A DNA stretch of 64,000 bases from an uncultured Ruminococcus sp. (GCA_947178575.1 CAMWYX010000005.1:1-64000); one strand, 5' to 3'; numbered from the stretch's first letter, positions 8,195-16,213 are shown. Notes: a model not told the origin generated them from the sequence alone. Numbers and translations are program-made.

Positions 8195-8995
8195 ATGATT
8201 TTAAATTTGACAAAGAAAGAAACGCTCAACGATGTTATTGATATTGAAATCAGCCGGATTGTTTTTAATCCGGCAGAAACTGATTTTTCAGATGCTGAAA
8301 TAAGTATGCTCGCAGATAAAATTGCAGAAAATGGAATTTCCGAGCCCTTTTTTGTTAGGAAATCAGGTGAAAGATATGAACTTATATTTGATAAAAAAAG
8401 ATTGATTGCTGCAAAAATGTGTGAATTTCATTCAGTTCCGTGTATAGTTCATGAGATAAGCGACCGTGATTCAGCTATTCTTGTACTTGTGAAAAGAATA
8501 CAGCATCAGAATATGTCATTTTTTGATGAAGCTTCGGCGATTGAACAGCTTATCAATTATTATGGTATGACTCAGGAAGAAGCAGCATCGAGGCTTGGCA
8601 GAGCGCAGAGTACAATAGCAAATAAACTTCGGCTTTTAAGACTGACTTCTGCTGAACGTGAAATTATTATGGAAAACGGACTGACTGAACGACATTCACG
8701 GGCATTGCTTAAAGTTGCAAGCGTAGAGGACAGGGCAATATTACTTGACAGAATAATCAATGACCGTCTGAACGTTGACAGAACAGAAATTCTTATTAAT
8801 GAGTTTATCGGAAAACAAAAAGAGCATCAAGTATATAAAAGACGTGTGCAGCCTTTTAAAAATATGAATGTATTTATAAATTCCATAAGCAAGTCTGTCG
8901 AGGCAATGAAACTGGCTGGGATTATGGCGGATTTCCGACAGATTAAAAGTGACAGTTACATAGAGTATCGTATCCGAATCCCGATTAAATTATAA
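8195..8995 (+). CDS. ParB/Noc-like nucleoid protein, diverged
   Basis: This 266-residue ParB-family protein sits where Bacillus has noc, between rsmG and parA. An N-terminal ParB-like domain covers about 15-105, a helix-turn-helix about 125-150 (MTQEEAASRLGRAQSTIANK), and a basic C-terminal segment follows. Compared with the ParB 820 bp downstream it is altered at CTP motifs. GERRWRAAR is replaced by a segment reading DKKRLIAAK, and the ENLQRENL segment (catalytic Glu-Asn in characterised ParB CTPases) reads KRIQHQNM. It may be a Noc-like DNA binder with a changed CTP switch. Noc identity rests on position; an obvious membrane-targeting N-terminal helix is not seen. Confidence 0.7.
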   Translation: MILNLTKKETLNDVIDIEISRIVFNPAETDFSDAEISMLADKIAENGISEPFFVRKSGERYELIFDKKRLIAAKMCEFHSVPCIVHEISDRDSAILVLVKRIQHQNMSFFDEASAIEQLINYYGMTQEEAASRLGRAQSTIANKLRLLRLTSAEREIIMENGLTERHSRALLKVASVEDRAILLDRIINDRLNVDRTEILINEFIGKQKEHQVYKRRVQPFKNMNVFINSISKSVEAMKLAGIMADFRQIKSDSYIEYRIRIPIKL

Positions 8996-9040
8996 ATATA
9001 ATGACAGATTTATGTGTATAAATCTTAGAAATTGTCATAA

Positions 9041-9056
9041 TGTTCCACGTGAAACA
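9041..9056. promoter_or_regulatory. parS: parS site 3 (identical to the Bacillus subtilis consensus)
   Basis: TGTTCCACGTGAAACA, upstream of the parAB promoter and 36 bp before site 4. Confidence 0.95.
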
Positions 9057-9076
9057 CTTTGATTAGATTAAAGGAA

Positions 9077-9092
9077 TGTTCCACGTGGAACA
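9077..9092. promoter_or_regulatory. parS: parS site 4
   Basis: TGTTCCACGTGGAACA, perfect palindrome, 28 bp before the -35 of the parA promoter. ParB bound here could control its own operon. Confidence 0.93.
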
Positions 9093-9119
9093 TTTTTGTA
9101 AAAAAATACCGGAAGAGTA

Positions 9120-9148
9120 TTTACAATCGCAGAAAAGTATGATATAAT
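9120..9148 (+). promoter_or_regulatory. Promoter of parAB
   Basis: TTTACA, 17 bp, TATAAT with TG at the extended -10 position (TATGATATAAT). It ends about 30 bp before the parA start. Confidence 0.8.
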
Positions 9149-9180
9149 ATTAGTAATGATTTTGGAAAGGATTGAATACC

Positions 9181-9999
9181 ATGGGAAAAATTATTGCTGT
9201 GGCTAATCAAAAAGGCGGTGTCGGCAAGTCAACTACAGTCGTTAATCTTGCTGCTTTTCTCGGCGCACGAGGAAAAAAAGTTCTCTGTGTTGACTGCGAC
9301 CCACAGGGAAATGCAACTACCGGATTCGGAATAAAAAAAAGAGGTATTGAATATTCTACATATACTGTTCTGATAGGAAAATCAAGAGTTCAGGAAGCAG
9401 TTATCAAAACTGCGTTTGAAAATATTTCAATAATTCCCGGAACCGAATCTCTTGCAGGTGTGGAATTTGAACTTATAAATATGGAAAATCGTGTGAACCG
9501 GCTGAAAATGCAGCTTTTATCAGTAAAAAATGACTATGATTTCATTTTTATTGATTGTCCGCCGGCACTTGGCTCACTTACAATAAATGCACTTGTTGCA
9601 AGTGACAGTATAATTGTACCGATGCTTGCAGAATTTTACGCTCTTGAGGGACTTTCACAGCTTGTAAATACAATAAAAATAGTTAAAAAGAATTATAATC
9701 CTGCTCTTGACATTGAGGGAATCCTTTTTACTATGTTCGACGGACGGCTTAATCTCTCTAATGATGTTGTCTCTGAAGTTGAAAAATATTTCCCGAACAA
9801 GGTTTTTAAAACAAAAATACCAAGAAATGTGCGTATTTCCGAAGCACCAAGTCATGGTAAACCTGTAATGTATTATGATAAATCCTCAAAAGGAACAGAG
9901 TCATATACGCTTTTAGGACTTGAAATTCTCGGTGAGCCTCTGGAACTTCCGCAGAAAAAGAGACGAGGTATATTTAACTTCAAAAAAGAAAGGCAGTGA
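9181..9999 (+). CDS. parA: Chromosome-partitioning ATPase ParA (Soj)
   Basis: This ParA/MinD-type ATPase drives origin segregation and influences DnaA activity in relatives. The deviant Walker A is KGGVGKSTT (about 11-19), Walker A' is CDPQGN and Walker B is FIDCPP. About 272 residues is usual for chromosomal ParA. I use ATG 9181 (MGKIIAVANQKGG) because GGAAAGGA lies 9 nt upstream; the track's TTG at 9172 adds three residues without an SD. It overlaps or abuts parB. Confidence 0.96.
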   Translation: MGKIIAVANQKGGVGKSTTVVNLAAFLGARGKKVLCVDCDPQGNATTGFGIKKRGIEYSTYTVLIGKSRVQEAVIKTAFENISIIPGTESLAGVEFELINMENRVNRLKMQLLSVKNDYDFIFIDCPPALGSLTINALVASDSIIVPMLAEFYALEGLSQLVNTIKIVKKNYNPALDIEGILFTMFDGRLNLSNDVVSEVEKYFPNKVFKTKIPRNVRISEAPSHGKPVMYYDKSSKGTESYTLLGLEILGEPLELPQKKRRGIFNFKKERQ

Positions 10000-10004
10000 A
10001 TGAT

Positions 10005-10859
10005 ATGGGATTTGGAGGATTAGGTTCTGGACTTGATTCACTTTTCAGTGATAATGCCGGAGACGTTCAGGTTAAATCCACACTGCGTACATCTGAGATT
10101 GAGCCGAATCGCAGTCAGCCACGAAAAAATTTCAGTATTGAGGGCATTTCATCTCTTGCTGATTCAATACGTGAACATGGAATATTACAGCCTATACTTG
10201 TACGTCCGCTTGATACCGGAAATTATCAGATAGTTGCAGGTGAAAGGCGATGGCGTGCGGCAAGAATGCTCGGACTTGATGAAATTCCGGTTCAGATAAG
10301 GCAACTTACCGATTCCGAAACAATGCAGATTGCAATAATCGAAAATCTTCAGCGTGAAAATCTTAATCCTGTTGAGGAAGCCATGGGATATGAAGAACTT
10401 ATATCAGAATACGGCATGACTCAGGAACAGGTTGGAAAGATAGTCGGAAAATCACGTTCTGCGGTTGCAAATATGATTCGTATTCTGACACTTCCAGAGG
10501 ATATACTTGTAATGCTGAAAGACGGTGATTTGACAGTGGGTCATGCAAAGGTACTCCTCAGAATCAACGACCCGATAAAGCTTCAGCATACGGCGTCACG
10601 AGCTGCAGACGGCGGAATGACTGTTCGTCAGCTTGAAAGATATGTAATCAGTCTTGCTGATGAAGATATTTCCAAAAAAGCAGAGGCATATAATAAAGTT
10701 GATAATTACTTTATGGAGATGGAAATTTCACTTAAAGAACGTCTTGGCAGAAAAGTAAAGGTTGACTTTTCTAAAAATAAAGGCGCATTGATACTGGAAT
10801 TTTATGATAAGGAAGATTTAGCTGTACTGGCCGAAAAACTCACGGCAGAACTCGAATAA
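10005..10859 (+). CDS. parB: Chromosome-partitioning protein ParB (Spo0J)
   Basis: This CTP-dependent DNA clamp loads at parS and recruits SMC. It opens with the conserved GLGSGLDSLF. It has both CTP motifs intact (GERRWRAAR and ENLQRENLNPVEEA), a helix-turn-helix (MTQEQVGKIVGKSRSAVANMI) and a C-terminal dimerisation region. Start choice is between GTG 9996, overlapping the parA stop, and ATG 10005; the SD (AAAGAAAGG) suits ATG 10005, giving 284 residues. It provides the DNA-binding partner for the six parS sites annotated here. Confidence 0.95.
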   Translation: MGFGGLGSGLDSLFSDNAGDVQVKSTLRTSEIEPNRSQPRKNFSIEGISSLADSIREHGILQPILVRPLDTGNYQIVAGERRWRAARMLGLDEIPVQIRQLTDSETMQIAIIENLQRENLNPVEEAMGYEELISEYGMTQEQVGKIVGKSRSAVANMIRILTLPEDILVMLKDGDLTVGHAKVLLRINDPIKLQHTASRAADGGMTVRQLERYVISLADEDISKKAEAYNKVDNYFMEMEISLKERLGRKVKVDFSKNKGALILEFYDKEDLAVLAEKLTAELE

Positions 10860-10873
10860 AAGGAGTAAATTAA

Positions 10874-12163
10874 ATGATTGATATTAAATTTTTAAGAGAA
10901 AATCCTGAGATTGTAAAGGAAAATATCAGAAAAAAGTTTCAGGATAAAAAAATTGAACTTGTTGATAAGGTAATCGAACTGGACGAGCAGTCAAGAAAAG
11001 CGAAAGCAGAGGGCGATGAACTCAGAAGCAGACGTAATGCTATCAGCAGTAAAATAGGAGAACTCAAAAGAACTGGACAGCATGAAGAAGCAGAAAAAAT
11101 AATGGCGGAAGTTGCAGCAATTAAAACAAGACTTCCCGAACTTGAAAAGTTGGAAGCAGAACTTGAAGAAGAAGTACGCAAGATTATGCTTGTAATTCCG
11201 AATATAATTGATGAAAGCGTTCCGATTGGCAAAAATGACAAAGAAAATGTCGAGGTTGAGCGTTTCGGTGACCCTTTTGTTCCGGATTTTGAAGTACCGC
11301 ATCATGCTGAAATTATGAAAAAGCTCAACGGATTGGACAAGGATTCTGCCGGCAGAACAAGCGGTGAGGGATTTTATTATCTCTGCGGAGATATTGCACA
11401 GCTCCAGTCATGTATACTCTCATATGCACGTGATTTTATGATAGACAAGGGATTTACTTATTATATTCCTCCGTTCATGATAAGAAGCAGTGTTGTTACA
11501 GGAGTTATGAGTTTTGATGAAATGGACAGTATGATGTATAAAATCGAAGGTGAGGATTTATATTTAATCGGTACATCTGAACATTCAATGATTGGTAAAT
11601 TTATTGATACAATTATTCCTGAAAGCGAACTTCCGAAAACACTCACCAGCTATTCGCCGTGTTTCCGTAAGGAAGTCGGCTCGCATGGTCTTGAAGAACG
11701 TGGAGTATACCGTATTCATCAGTTTGAAAAACAGGAAATGGTTGTTGTCTGCAAACCGGAAGAAAGTATGGAATGGTTTCATAAACTTTACAGCTATACA
11801 GTTGAATTTTTCCGTACACTTGATATACCAGTGCGTACACTTGAATGTTGCTCAGGCGATTTGGCAGACCTTAAAGTAAAAAGCATTGATGTTGAAGCAT
11901 GGTCGCCTCGTCAGAAGAAATATTTTGAGGTCGGAAGCTGTTCAAATTTGGGAGATGCACAGGCAAGACGGCTGAAAATCAGAGTAAAGGGCAGTGAAAA
12001 GAAAAATTATTTTGCTCATACTTTGAATAACACGGTTGTTGCGCCTCCGAGAATGCTGATAGCATTCCTTGAAAACAATCTCAATGAGGACGGAAGCATC
12101 AGAATCCCCGAGGCACTCAGACCATATATGCGTAAAGACGTAATTTCAGTACCAAAAAAATAA
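10874..12163 (+). CDS. serS: Seryl-tRNA synthetase
   Basis: A 429-residue class II aminoacyl-tRNA synthetase that charges tRNA-Ser. The N-terminal long coiled-coil arm (about 27-105) that grips the tRNA long variable arm is evident from its Glu/Lys/Leu-rich sequence. The catalytic core has LIGTSEHSMIG, SPCFRKEVGSHG (motif 2) and NNTVVAPPRMLIAFLENN (motif 3). It lies 14 nt after parB with AAAAGGAG as SD, so it may be co-transcribed with parAB; no T-box leader is present. Confidence 0.96.
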   Translation: MIDIKFLRENPEIVKENIRKKFQDKKIELVDKVIELDEQSRKAKAEGDELRSRRNAISSKIGELKRTGQHEEAEKIMAEVAAIKTRLPELEKLEAELEEEVRKIMLVIPNIIDESVPIGKNDKENVEVERFGDPFVPDFEVPHHAEIMKKLNGLDKDSAGRTSGEGFYYLCGDIAQLQSCILSYARDFMIDKGFTYYIPPFMIRSSVVTGVMSFDEMDSMMYKIEGEDLYLIGTSEHSMIGKFIDTIIPESELPKTLTSYSPCFRKEVGSHGLEERGVYRIHQFEKQEMVVVCKPEESMEWFHKLYSYTVEFFRTLDIPVRTLECCSGDLADLKVKSIDVEAWSPRQKKYFEVGSCSNLGDAQARRLKIRVKGSEKKNYFAHTLNNTVVAPPRMLIAFLENNLNEDGSIRIPEALRPYMRKDVISVPKK

Positions 12164-12170
12164 AAATCAC

Positions 12171-12213
12171 AGAGCTTGTGTGGATTTTTGTCGGACACAA
12201 GCTCTTATTTTTT
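12171..12213 (+). terminator. Terminator after serS
   Basis: AGAGCTTGTGT-loop-ACACAAGCTCT, an 11-bp stem followed by a T-rich run. Its 3' arm overlaps the end of the small minus-strand gene at 12205-12300. Confidence 0.82.
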
Positions 12214-12300
12214 ATCAGATTCTTTGGCAGCTACACACATACACATAGTAAAAACACCAACAGTACCGCCGACCATACTGCCTAAAATAAAGCCAATCAA
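12205..12300 (-). CDS. DUF3789-like small membrane protein (31 aa)
   Basis: A short gene absent from the ORF track: TTG start, strong SD GGGGAGGTG at good spacing, and 31 residues beginning MIGFILGSMVGGTVGVFTMC and ending MCVAAKESDKK. One glycine-rich membrane helix is followed by a Cys-x-Cys and a charged tail. This matches the short DUF3789 proteins often seen in Firmicutes mobile elements, recalled from family knowledge and not searched. Function is unknown. It ends in the serS terminator and is about 65 bp downstream of the thioredoxin gene on the same strand. Confidence 0.7.
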   Translation of the reverse strand: MIGFILGSMVGGTVGVFTMCMCVAAKESDKK

Positions 12301-12366
12301 AAAAATCACCTCCCCGATTAGTATTTGCTGAACCGGAGAGGTTTAAACATATTTATGTCAGAATTA

Positions 12367-12681
12367 TTATAAATCCAACATTTTAATTATATCAGTTTTT
12401 TCACGGTAGCCGACGGACATGTTATGAATTGCACCGTTTTTGACAACAACGAGCAGGGGAATGCTTTCACATCGGAATGCAGCGGCAAGCTCCGGCTGTT
12501 CATCTACATTTATTTTTCCGACTTTTATTTTTCCGTCATATTCTTCAGCAATTTCAGAAACTGCCGGAGAAAGCATCATGCACGGACCGCACCAGCCGGC
12601 CCATAAATCGAGGAGTACAATGCCATTATAATTGCGTACTTCCTCATCAAAATTTTCTTTGGTGATAATAATTTCAGCCAT
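12367..12681 (-). CDS. trxA: Thioredoxin
   Basis: A 104-residue thioredoxin fold with the dithiol active site WCGPC (in WAGWCGPCMM, about 28-37) and the later cis-Pro region (ESIPLLVVVKNG). It reduces protein disulfides in the cytoplasm. The ORF track extends it to 163 residues; ATG 12681 (MAEIIITKENFDEEV) is better because TAAGGAGAAAT precedes it and the extra N-terminus overlaps the upstream FTR-like gene in another frame. It sits 1 bp from that gene, suggesting the two products work as a pair. Confidence 0.93.
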   Translation of the reverse strand: MAEIIITKENFDEEVRNYNGIVLLDLWAGWCGPCMMLSPAVSEIAEEYDGKIKVGKINVDEQPELAAAFRCESIPLLVVVKNGAIHNMSVGYREKTDIIKMLDL

Positions 12682-12682
12682 A

Positions 12683-12889
12683 TTATTTCTCCTTATAGTA
12701 CAGCATACAGTGGCAGAAGCCTTCAAAATCGGGGTCGGCAATCTGTTCACGGAATTCCTTGCACATACATTTGTTTTCAGGAATTTTAGCGATTTTGCAG
12801 GGACAATAACCGTCTTTGCGTTCAAGACCTTCTTTAAGTCTTGCGACGATATTTTCATCGGGATTAAGGATTACTTTTATAGGAATCAC
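12683..12889 (-). CDS. Ferredoxin:thioredoxin reductase catalytic-subunit-like protein
   Basis: A 68-residue Cys-rich protein with three spaced motifs CPC (about 29), CMC (about 41) and CHC (about 59). These resemble the CPC-CPC-CHC pattern of the catalytic chain of ferredoxin:thioredoxin reductase, where they hold a 4Fe-4S cluster and a redox-active disulfide. It is shorter than plant FTR-beta. With thioredoxin directly downstream, the likely job is passing electrons from ferredoxin to thioredoxin. The GTG start is uncertain: AAGGAAG abuts it and no better codon is available. Confidence 0.75.
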   Translation of the reverse strand: MIPIKVILNPDENIVARLKEGLERKDGYCPCKIAKIPENKCMCKEFREQIADPDFEGFCHCMLYYKEK

Positions 12890-12909
12890 TTCCTTATCTA
12901 AATGATTTA

Positions 12910-14067
12910 TTATTTCATCAGTTCTTCGGCTAAAGCAGTAATCTGAGCGATATTTTCCGGTTTAACGGCGGATTTTATTGATACAACAGTATCAGTCCAT
13001 TTTATATTTTTGGATTTCTCGAATTTCGCCTTTATGCATTTTGCGACGGTGGAAGCCCATGAACCGTTTTCAATTATTCCGATAGTACGGTTCTGATAGT
13101 TGCGTTCAACGAGCCAGTCTATATACTGGGACATGAACGGGAAAAGTTCGCCGTTATATGTGGGAGATGCAAGAACAATCTTACCATATCTGAAACCGTC
13201 CTCAACTGATTCCGCCATATCTTCACGGGCGAGGTCAGCGATTGCGACTTTCGGACAGCCGAGTTCAAGGAGTTTATCTTTAAGAAGTTCTGCGGCTTTT
13301 TTGGTATTGCCGTATACTGAAGTATATGCAATGAAAACGCCTTCGGATTCAACACCATAGCTTGACCAGATATTATAGAGATTAAGATAATATCCGAGGT
13401 TCTCTATAAGAATAGGACCGTGAAGCGGACATATAGTCTGAATATCAAGAGCGGAGGCTTTTTTGAGAAGATTCTGAACCTGCACACCATATTTTCCGAC
13501 AATTCCGAAGTAATAACGGCGAGCTTCACACGCCCAGTCTTCTTCTACATCGAGTGCACCGAATTTACCGAAGCCGTCAGCGGAGAAAAGAACCTTGTCT
13601 GTGGAATCATAGGTGACCATAACTTCCGGCCAGTGAACCATAGGAGCTGTAACAAATGTAAGCATATGTGAGCCGAGATTAAGGGAATCCCCCTCTTTGA
13701 CTGTCAGTTTGTTTGCGATTATAAGTTCCGGAAAGAAAGCGGAAATCATAGCAAATGTTTTAGCGTTTCCGACAACGGTCACATCTGGGAACTCTTTTAT
13801 AAACTGGTCAATACAGGCGGAATGGTCTGGTTCCATATGCTGAACGACAAGATAATCCGGTGAGCGGTCTCCAAGAACTTCACGAAGATTATCAAGCCAC
13901 TGACTGCCGAAATTTATATCCACAGTATCCATAACAGCGATTTTTTCGTCAACGATAGCATAGGAATTATAAGCCATGCCGTTTGGAACATCATACTGAC
14001 CTTCAAACAGGTCAACATTGTGGTCATTTACGCCGATATAAAAAATATCATTGGTAATTTTTTTCAT
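12910..14067 (-). CDS. A-type flavoprotein / flavodiiron protein (FprA family)
   Basis: This protein of about 385 residues has an N-terminal metallo-beta-lactamase-like diiron domain (HMEPDH, then later His ligands in PLHGP) and a C-terminal flavodoxin domain binding FMN (AYTSVYGNTKKAAE). Flavodiiron proteins reduce oxygen to water or NO to N2O in anaerobes. No rubredoxin domain is fused. ATG 14067 is preferred over 14076 because GAGGA is properly spaced. FTR-like protein and thioredoxin follow within 25 bp, consistent with one redox operon. Confidence 0.92.
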   Translation of the reverse strand: MKKITNDIFYIGVNDHNVDLFEGQYDVPNGMAYNSYAIVDEKIAVMDTVDINFGSQWLDNLREVLGDRSPDYLVVQHMEPDHSACIDQFIKEFPDVTVVGNAKTFAMISAFFPELIIANKLTVKEGDSLNLGSHMLTFVTAPMVHWPEVMVTYDSTDKVLFSADGFGKFGALDVEEDWACEARRYYFGIVGKYGVQVQNLLKKASALDIQTICPLHGPILIENLGYYLNLYNIWSSYGVESEGVFIAYTSVYGNTKKAAELLKDKLLELGCPKVAIADLAREDMAESVEDGFRYGKIVLASPTYNGELFPFMSQYIDWLVERNYQNRTIGIIENGSWASTVAKCIKAKFEKSKNIKWTDTVVSIKSAVKPENIAQITALAEELMK

Positions 14068-14202
14068 GATAAACATTCCTCACTTATTATTATGTATTTT
14101 CCGTGCAGTTATGCACTGAGTATATTATAGCATAATTTTCCTGAAATTGATACCGTCAATCAGTACAAAAATCATAGGATAAACTATGCAGAATGCCGGA
14201 AA

Positions 14203-14218
14203 TGTTCCACGTGGAACA
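14203..14218. promoter_or_regulatory. parS: parS site 5
   Basis: TGTTCCACGTGGAACA, perfect palindrome in the divergent gap between the flavodiiron gene and the guanylate-kinase-like gene, 14 bp upstream of the latter's -35. Confidence 0.93.
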
Positions 14219-14231
14219 TTATAGGATTATA

Positions 14232-14260
14232 TTGACAATCGGCAGTATATATGTTAAAAT
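14232..14260 (+). promoter_or_regulatory. Promoter of the guanylate-kinase-like gene
   Basis: TTGACA, 17 bp, TAAAAT. It lies 25 bp before the ATG and close to parS site 5. Confidence 0.8.
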
Positions 14261-14284
14261 TAACATTGAAAGCAGGTGAAAGAT

Positions 14285-14872
14285 ATGCGAAGAATATTTT
14301 ATATAATCGGAAAGAGTTCGTCAGGCAAAGATACAATTTACAAGGAATTGCTTAAAAAACTGGATTTAAGACCAATTGTTCTGTATACCACAAGACCTAT
14401 GCGTGAAAATGAGATTCAGGGCAGAGAATACAATTTCACAGATTTTGAAAATTTTTATAAGATGAAATCAGCCGGAAAAGTAATTGAAGAGCGGATATAT
14501 AATACAATTTATGGAGAGTGGGCATATTTTACAGCGGAGGGAAGTATAAATTCTGAATATGATTATATAGGAATCGGAACACTTGAATCATATTTGAAAT
14601 TACTTGGAAGATACGGAAAAGAGCTTGTTCCGGTTTATATAGAAACAGCTGACGATATACGTCTTATCCGTGCTATAGAACGTGAGCGAATGGAAAGCAT
14701 ACCTAAATATACAGAGATGTGCCGGCGGTTTATAGCTGATACCCAAGATTTTTCCGAAGATAATCTGAGAAAAGCCGGAATAAAACATCGTTTCGGAAAT
14801 AACGGAAAAATAGAGGCTTGTATTTCTGAGATACTTGAATATATTGAAAGCATAAGAAAAGAGGAGAAATAA
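14285..14872 (+). CDS. Guanylate-kinase-like nucleotide kinase
   Basis: This 195-residue P-loop protein has a guanylate-kinase-like core: IIGKSSSGKDTIYKEL (Walker A), TTRPMRENEIQGREYNF (GMP-binding type segment) and a YGEWAYF region. The P-loop is GKSSSGKD where true Gmk has GPSGVGKgT-type loops, so it is a paralogue and probably not the housekeeping GMP kinase. ATG 14285 is chosen over GTG 14276 because GCAGGTGA acts as SD. It has its own strong promoter. The permease gene follows with almost no gap; a functional link is not obvious. Confidence 0.75.
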   Translation: MRRIFYIIGKSSSGKDTIYKELLKKLDLRPIVLYTTRPMRENEIQGREYNFTDFENFYKMKSAGKVIEERIYNTIYGEWAYFTAEGSINSEYDYIGIGTLESYLKLLGRYGKELVPVYIETADDIRLIRAIERERMESIPKYTEMCRRFIADTQDFSEDNLRKAGIKHRFGNNGKIEACISEILEYIESIRKEEK

Positions 14873-14873
14873 T

Positions 14874-15983
14874 CTGGAAACGATTAAAAAATTCTGCAAA
14901 TCACAGCCAGTGTTGATAATATCATTTTTGGCGGCATTGATAACGATATTTATAATTCCGCCGGACGGGGAATATTTAAGTTACTGCAACAGAACGGTGC
15001 TTATACAGCTGTTTTGTCTAATGATATCGGTAGGTGGATTCCGAAGTATCGGGATATTTGAAAATACCGCAGGATTTCTTTTGAAAAAAGCGGGGAATAT
15101 GCGTAGAATTGGAATAATATTTACGCTGATATGTTTTTTTTCGTCCATGTTTGTGACAAATGATGTTGCGCTGATAACATTTGTACCGCTGACGCTGATG
15201 GTATACAGGGGAATACAGGACGAAAAAAGCAGAATACTTACAATAGTTCTGGAAACAGCGTCGGCAAATTTAGGAAGTATGGTAACTCCGTTCGGAAATC
15301 CGCAGAACCTATATATCTATGATAAATACAGACTTTCACTGGGCGATTTTTTTGGTACAATGCTTCCGTCGGCAGTGGTAAGTCTGATGTTGCTGATAAT
15401 TTTATGCATGATTCTTCCAAAAAGCGTATACGGTGCGGAATCATATAAAAACCGGCAAATACCGAAAGTTCAGGCAATATCATACGCATTATTATTTATA
15501 GTATGTCTGCTTACGGTATTTCGTGTAATTCCGGACTGGATATGTCTTGTCATAACAATTTTCGTGACAGTGATTCTTGATAGAAAATTATTACTGAAAG
15601 CGGATTACGGACTTCTTGCAACATTTGTATGTTTTTTTGTATTTGTGGGAAATATAGCACGTATAGATATGATTAGCGGATTTTTTTCTGAAATTCTAAA
15701 CGGCAGGGAACTAATAGTATCAGCGTTGTTATCACAGGTAATAAGTAACGTACCGTCAGCGGTAATGCTTTCCGGATTTACAGAAAACGGAAAAGAACTT
15801 CTTTTAGGGGTAAATTTAGGCGGATTAGGAACAATAATAGCATCTTTGGCGAGTTTAATATCATTCCAATATTACAGAAAAGAATCAGGTTCTGAATCAG
15901 GTACATACATGAGGATATTCAGTCTGGTTAATTTCGGACTTCTTGCAATTCTGCTTATTTTTGCAGTTGTCGGAATTTTATAG
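14874..15983 (+). CDS. SLC13/ArsB-type ion permease, probable CTG start
   Basis: A membrane protein with about ten hydrophobic segments that fits the ArsB/NhaD/SLC13 ion-transporter superfamily. Visible marks are VTNDVALITFVPLTL and GSMVTPFGNPQNL, the conserved Asn-Asp and Gly-Asn-Pro-Gln re-entrant motifs. The substrate cannot be read from sequence. The track starts at GTG 14910, but coding similarity in style begins earlier: CTG 14874 follows GAGGAG (14861-14866) at ideal spacing, adding LETIKKFCKSQP before the first helix. With CTG the protein is about 369 residues and starts 1 nt after the upstream stop. Confidence 0.8.
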   Translation: METIKKFCKSQPVLIISFLAALITIFIIPPDGEYLSYCNRTVLIQLFCLMISVGGFRSIGIFENTAGFLLKKAGNMRRIGIIFTLICFFSSMFVTNDVALITFVPLTLMVYRGIQDEKSRILTIVLETASANLGSMVTPFGNPQNLYIYDKYRLSLGDFFGTMLPSAVVSLMLLIILCMILPKSVYGAESYKNRQIPKVQAISYALLFIVCLLTVFRVIPDWICLVITIFVTVILDRKLLLKADYGLLATFVCFFVFVGNIARIDMISGFFSEILNGRELIVSALLSQVISNVPSAVMLSGFTENGKELLLGVNLGGLGTIIASLASLISFQYYRKESGSESGTYMRIFSLVNFGLLAILLIFAVVGIL

Positions 15984-16027
15984 GATTTTAACGTAAAAAA
16001 GCGGTACAAAACCGACTTAATACATGA

Positions 16028-16213
16028 TATAATATAGACAGTAAAGGGGAAGCTATAAAATGAGTTTTTAAATGAAGGGTAAGTTTGAAAATTCATTTTA
16101 TAGACTGGGACAGCATAACTGCACATTTGCTGTCCGGCGAATAAGAATCGGAGTATGGCAGAAGCCGTGCTTTTGATAGAGACAGGATTTCACAGCAACA
16201 GGTGAAATCCTGT
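16028..16213 (+). ncRNA. Possible structured transcript with terminator (or IS/MITE remnant)
   Basis: An extended -10 (TGATATAAT, 16025-16033, weak -35) is followed by a 10-bp stem TATAAAATGA/TCATTTTATA (16054-16099 region), a hairpin GGACAGCA/TGCTGTCC and a 12-bp terminator-like hairpin at 16182-16213. A 34-codon ORF (MKGKFENSFYRLGQHNCTFA..., from 16072) runs through it without a clear SD. No known RNA family is recognised. It may be the left half of the IS-like remnant at 16190-16330. This is the only part of the 15984-16378 gap with recognisable structure besides that remnant. Confidence 0.35.
16182..16213 (+). terminator. 12-bp hairpin, terminator-like
   Basis: ACAGGATTTCAC-AGCAACAG-GTGAAATCCTGT, followed by TCTTATTTCTTT. 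It also covers the end of the truncated minus-strand ORF (16190-16279). Confidence 0.55.

Noticed and set aside
12683-12889. Rubredoxin or ferredoxin identity for the Cys-rich 68-residue protein
   Set aside because: The CPC-CMC-CHC spacing fits FTR-beta rather than the CxxC pairs of rubredoxin or the CxxCxxC of ferredoxin.
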